A DNA stretch of 51,890 nt from Clostridia bacterium. Its GTDB lineage: Bacteria > Bacillota > Clostridia > Christensenellales > Aristaeellaceae. The notes beneath the pieces are model-generated. The model did no database searches, was not told the DNA's origin, and saw only the letters and a program-made list of their open reading frames with translations. Both the position numbers and the translations under genes were made by a program. The stretch is taken from NCBI GenBank assembly GCA_017509255.1, contig JAFWQA010000012.1:1-51890 (forward strand), in the 5' to 3' direction. Shown piece by piece: positions 51,701-51,890 of this stretch; the first letter of the stretch is position 1, and each line of letters starts with the position of its first letter.

Positions 51701-51890
51701 CGAATGGCTCACCGGCTCTGTTGCCCCGCAGGACCGTGACGAATGGTATTGGGGCCAGGTCCGCAGGGAATGGCACGACGACGGCGGCTATCATTGGGAA
51801 GACGTGCTGGGCTTCAGCTTTGACGCGGACAGTCACTTCTCCATCCCCACAGCGCTTCTGCCGGCCGGCGACTATTACCTGGCCATCGGC
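48741..51890 (+). CDS. Very large modular secreted protein, 3' end outside window
   Basis: The frame starts at ATG 48741 (GGAGG 8 nt upstream) and stays open for all 1050 codons to the window edge. Residues 1-28 are a signal peptide (MRKLCKWLLALCLFAACLTA, cleavage near ALAD). The rest is a string of beta-sandwich-like modules of roughly 90-130 residues, with recurring phrases such as RGEWL, PGDYYLTVG and PAGDYYLAIG. A larger unit repeats: DEPVW-FDW-DVNW-SNAV-NGRL at about 50295 recurs at 51534, 1239 bp or 413 residues later. It resembles Ig-like or bacterial adhesin-type surface proteins, but I recognise no named domain. Tryptophan and aspartate are frequent. Anchor and full length are outside the window. 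Confidence 0.85.
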   Translation, partial: MRKLCKWLLALCLFAACLTAAALADGAMTPPVITVNGETADIVIPLNSTPAILVTVPAEATGLDVSARFSGDPDRYEGTFLDQHRLMSFNEIRDLRFPESGVWELTARYITEEYDSGTDMDQLEWIPSGTLTVTVSEPADVLDEPDAALDTDTVTQGEWLTVSVSNFQGKNEWYRYRVEFADPQDPEWVTVLGNFVTLREGLLSSFRVPTLGLDPGRYRLYICATAVGCAESGTYLPFEVSEDAVPEDGISLSADTAPVSTPVTIAARAAGADRLCLSVSVDEDPFGYYDDLWIDGDAGVRMLQLDTPGTCRLTLTAWNDAGGEGGESRVVGTAVLNIFAQDNARLSAASFTAFPGVLAEGLDFSGNILPDSRAEWCDIQLEYCPDDADWSTVYLTGHDITVPGEEAVFIPAQVFTHGGTYRLSVFTSAAGMEGSFSEYFFVRSSAAGGDAELLVNGGTKDITLQGREDVQIRINAPGATAARVLIGGRWEYLGSPEEFSFDWCVESGSLALVAQITADEPVWMAEDFDWDGFRWETDVNWGEYSNAVNVRVLNENGRLAPPEVTVVNSTVARGEWLGVNIAPQENVDEYWAVIDVKRYDDFGGFHRERVMDPDVPWSGFIGVPTLSLEPGDYYLTVGIKAYGWENAETTVPFTVEAPEGGSLPDVVLSLPTDSILTGEGIPFCGYAPGADRLTVDVVWDLDPHWENHYDDGGDYHSWSWGCSQRGVYTFTLEAWQGETSLGTDSFVLTVGAPNGDLSVPVTQDVPALTEVGAGFTGSFIADGNATEYNVCLIYFPEDAGWQNVFEEYRRADAEDSTVLSIPGDCVSAPGVYQLQIGVYAPGWNGAQLNQRILVTENMEQSLTLTVNGSAEDIGDWTSHQWLTAELTLPEGVTAMRVMLSNGWECFDAEDRRTFDDNPGSGSYIYVAQASTDEPVWRSEGFDWGQFDWNRDVNWTLVSNAVRVNVTSPNGRLDEPDVTVNKTSLSRGEWLTGSVAPQDRDEWYWGQVRREWHDDGGYHWEDVLGFSFDADSHFSIPTALLPAGDYYLAIG

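Overview
The window is GC-rich, densely coded bacterial DNA without IS elements, tRNA or rRNA genes, phage genes or CRISPR arrays. Strong Shine-Dalgarno sites (AGGAGG type), GTG and TTG starts, TTGACA/TATAAT promoters, [FeFe]-hydrogenase maturases, BspA-type leucine-rich repeat surface proteins, a 41-residue CxxC repeat protein and many sugar and peptide ABC genes suggest an anaerobic gut or rumen Clostridia member (Bacillota). The secreted-protein style would fit Christensenellales such as Aristaeella, but that placement is inference only.

Layout. 1-2305 (minus): a partial secreted repeat protein, a gene remnant and a DUF3267 membrane zincin. 2397-6016 (minus): hisS, a methyltransferase and a GNAT-methyltransferase fusion. 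6188-11900 (plus): a secreted asparaginase, then a hydrogenase maturation block (TM1266-like regulator, hydF, hydE, hydG) and a small glutaredoxin-like protein. 12083-16214: a GNAT gene (minus) and two tandemly duplicated secreted LRR proteins. 16442-22179 (plus): a complete oligopeptide ABC operon oppABCDF. 22277-25071: glgB diverging from a Smr-domain protein. 25159-27869 (minus): an alpha/beta hydrolase with its TetR regulator and a textbook operator, then a small membrane protein with a GNAT. 28198-31298: two secreted proteins flanking a flavin reductase.

31407-40189 (plus) is the most interesting block. It is a sugar-type ABC transporter (ATPase, two permeases, and a binding protein encoded late) wrapped around two adjacent genes that correspond to the two halves of the plant Tm-1 protein (UPF0261 and a TIM-barrel 'PEP hydrolase'), plus a class II aldolase, a small lipoprotein and a GntR/FCD regulator. 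A palindrome matching the FadR-type pattern TNGTNNNACNA lies at the predicted start of transcription. I read this as a GntR-controlled catabolic operon for an unidentified small sugar or sugar acid, with the Tm-1 pair as its unexplained enzymatic core.

40516-51890: a HelD-type helicase preceded by a terminator-like hairpin, a GH3 glycosidase (minus), a two-component system whose sensor is split over two genes with a NarL-type response regulator, and the first 1050 codons of a very large modular secreted protein that runs off the window.

A recurring theme is a strong hairpin with a U-tract immediately before the Shine-Dalgarno site of a gene (hydF, oppB, the aldolase, helD, and more distantly the first LRR gene). 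Where no promoter can fit between hairpin and gene, the hairpin must act as a partial terminator or attenuator.
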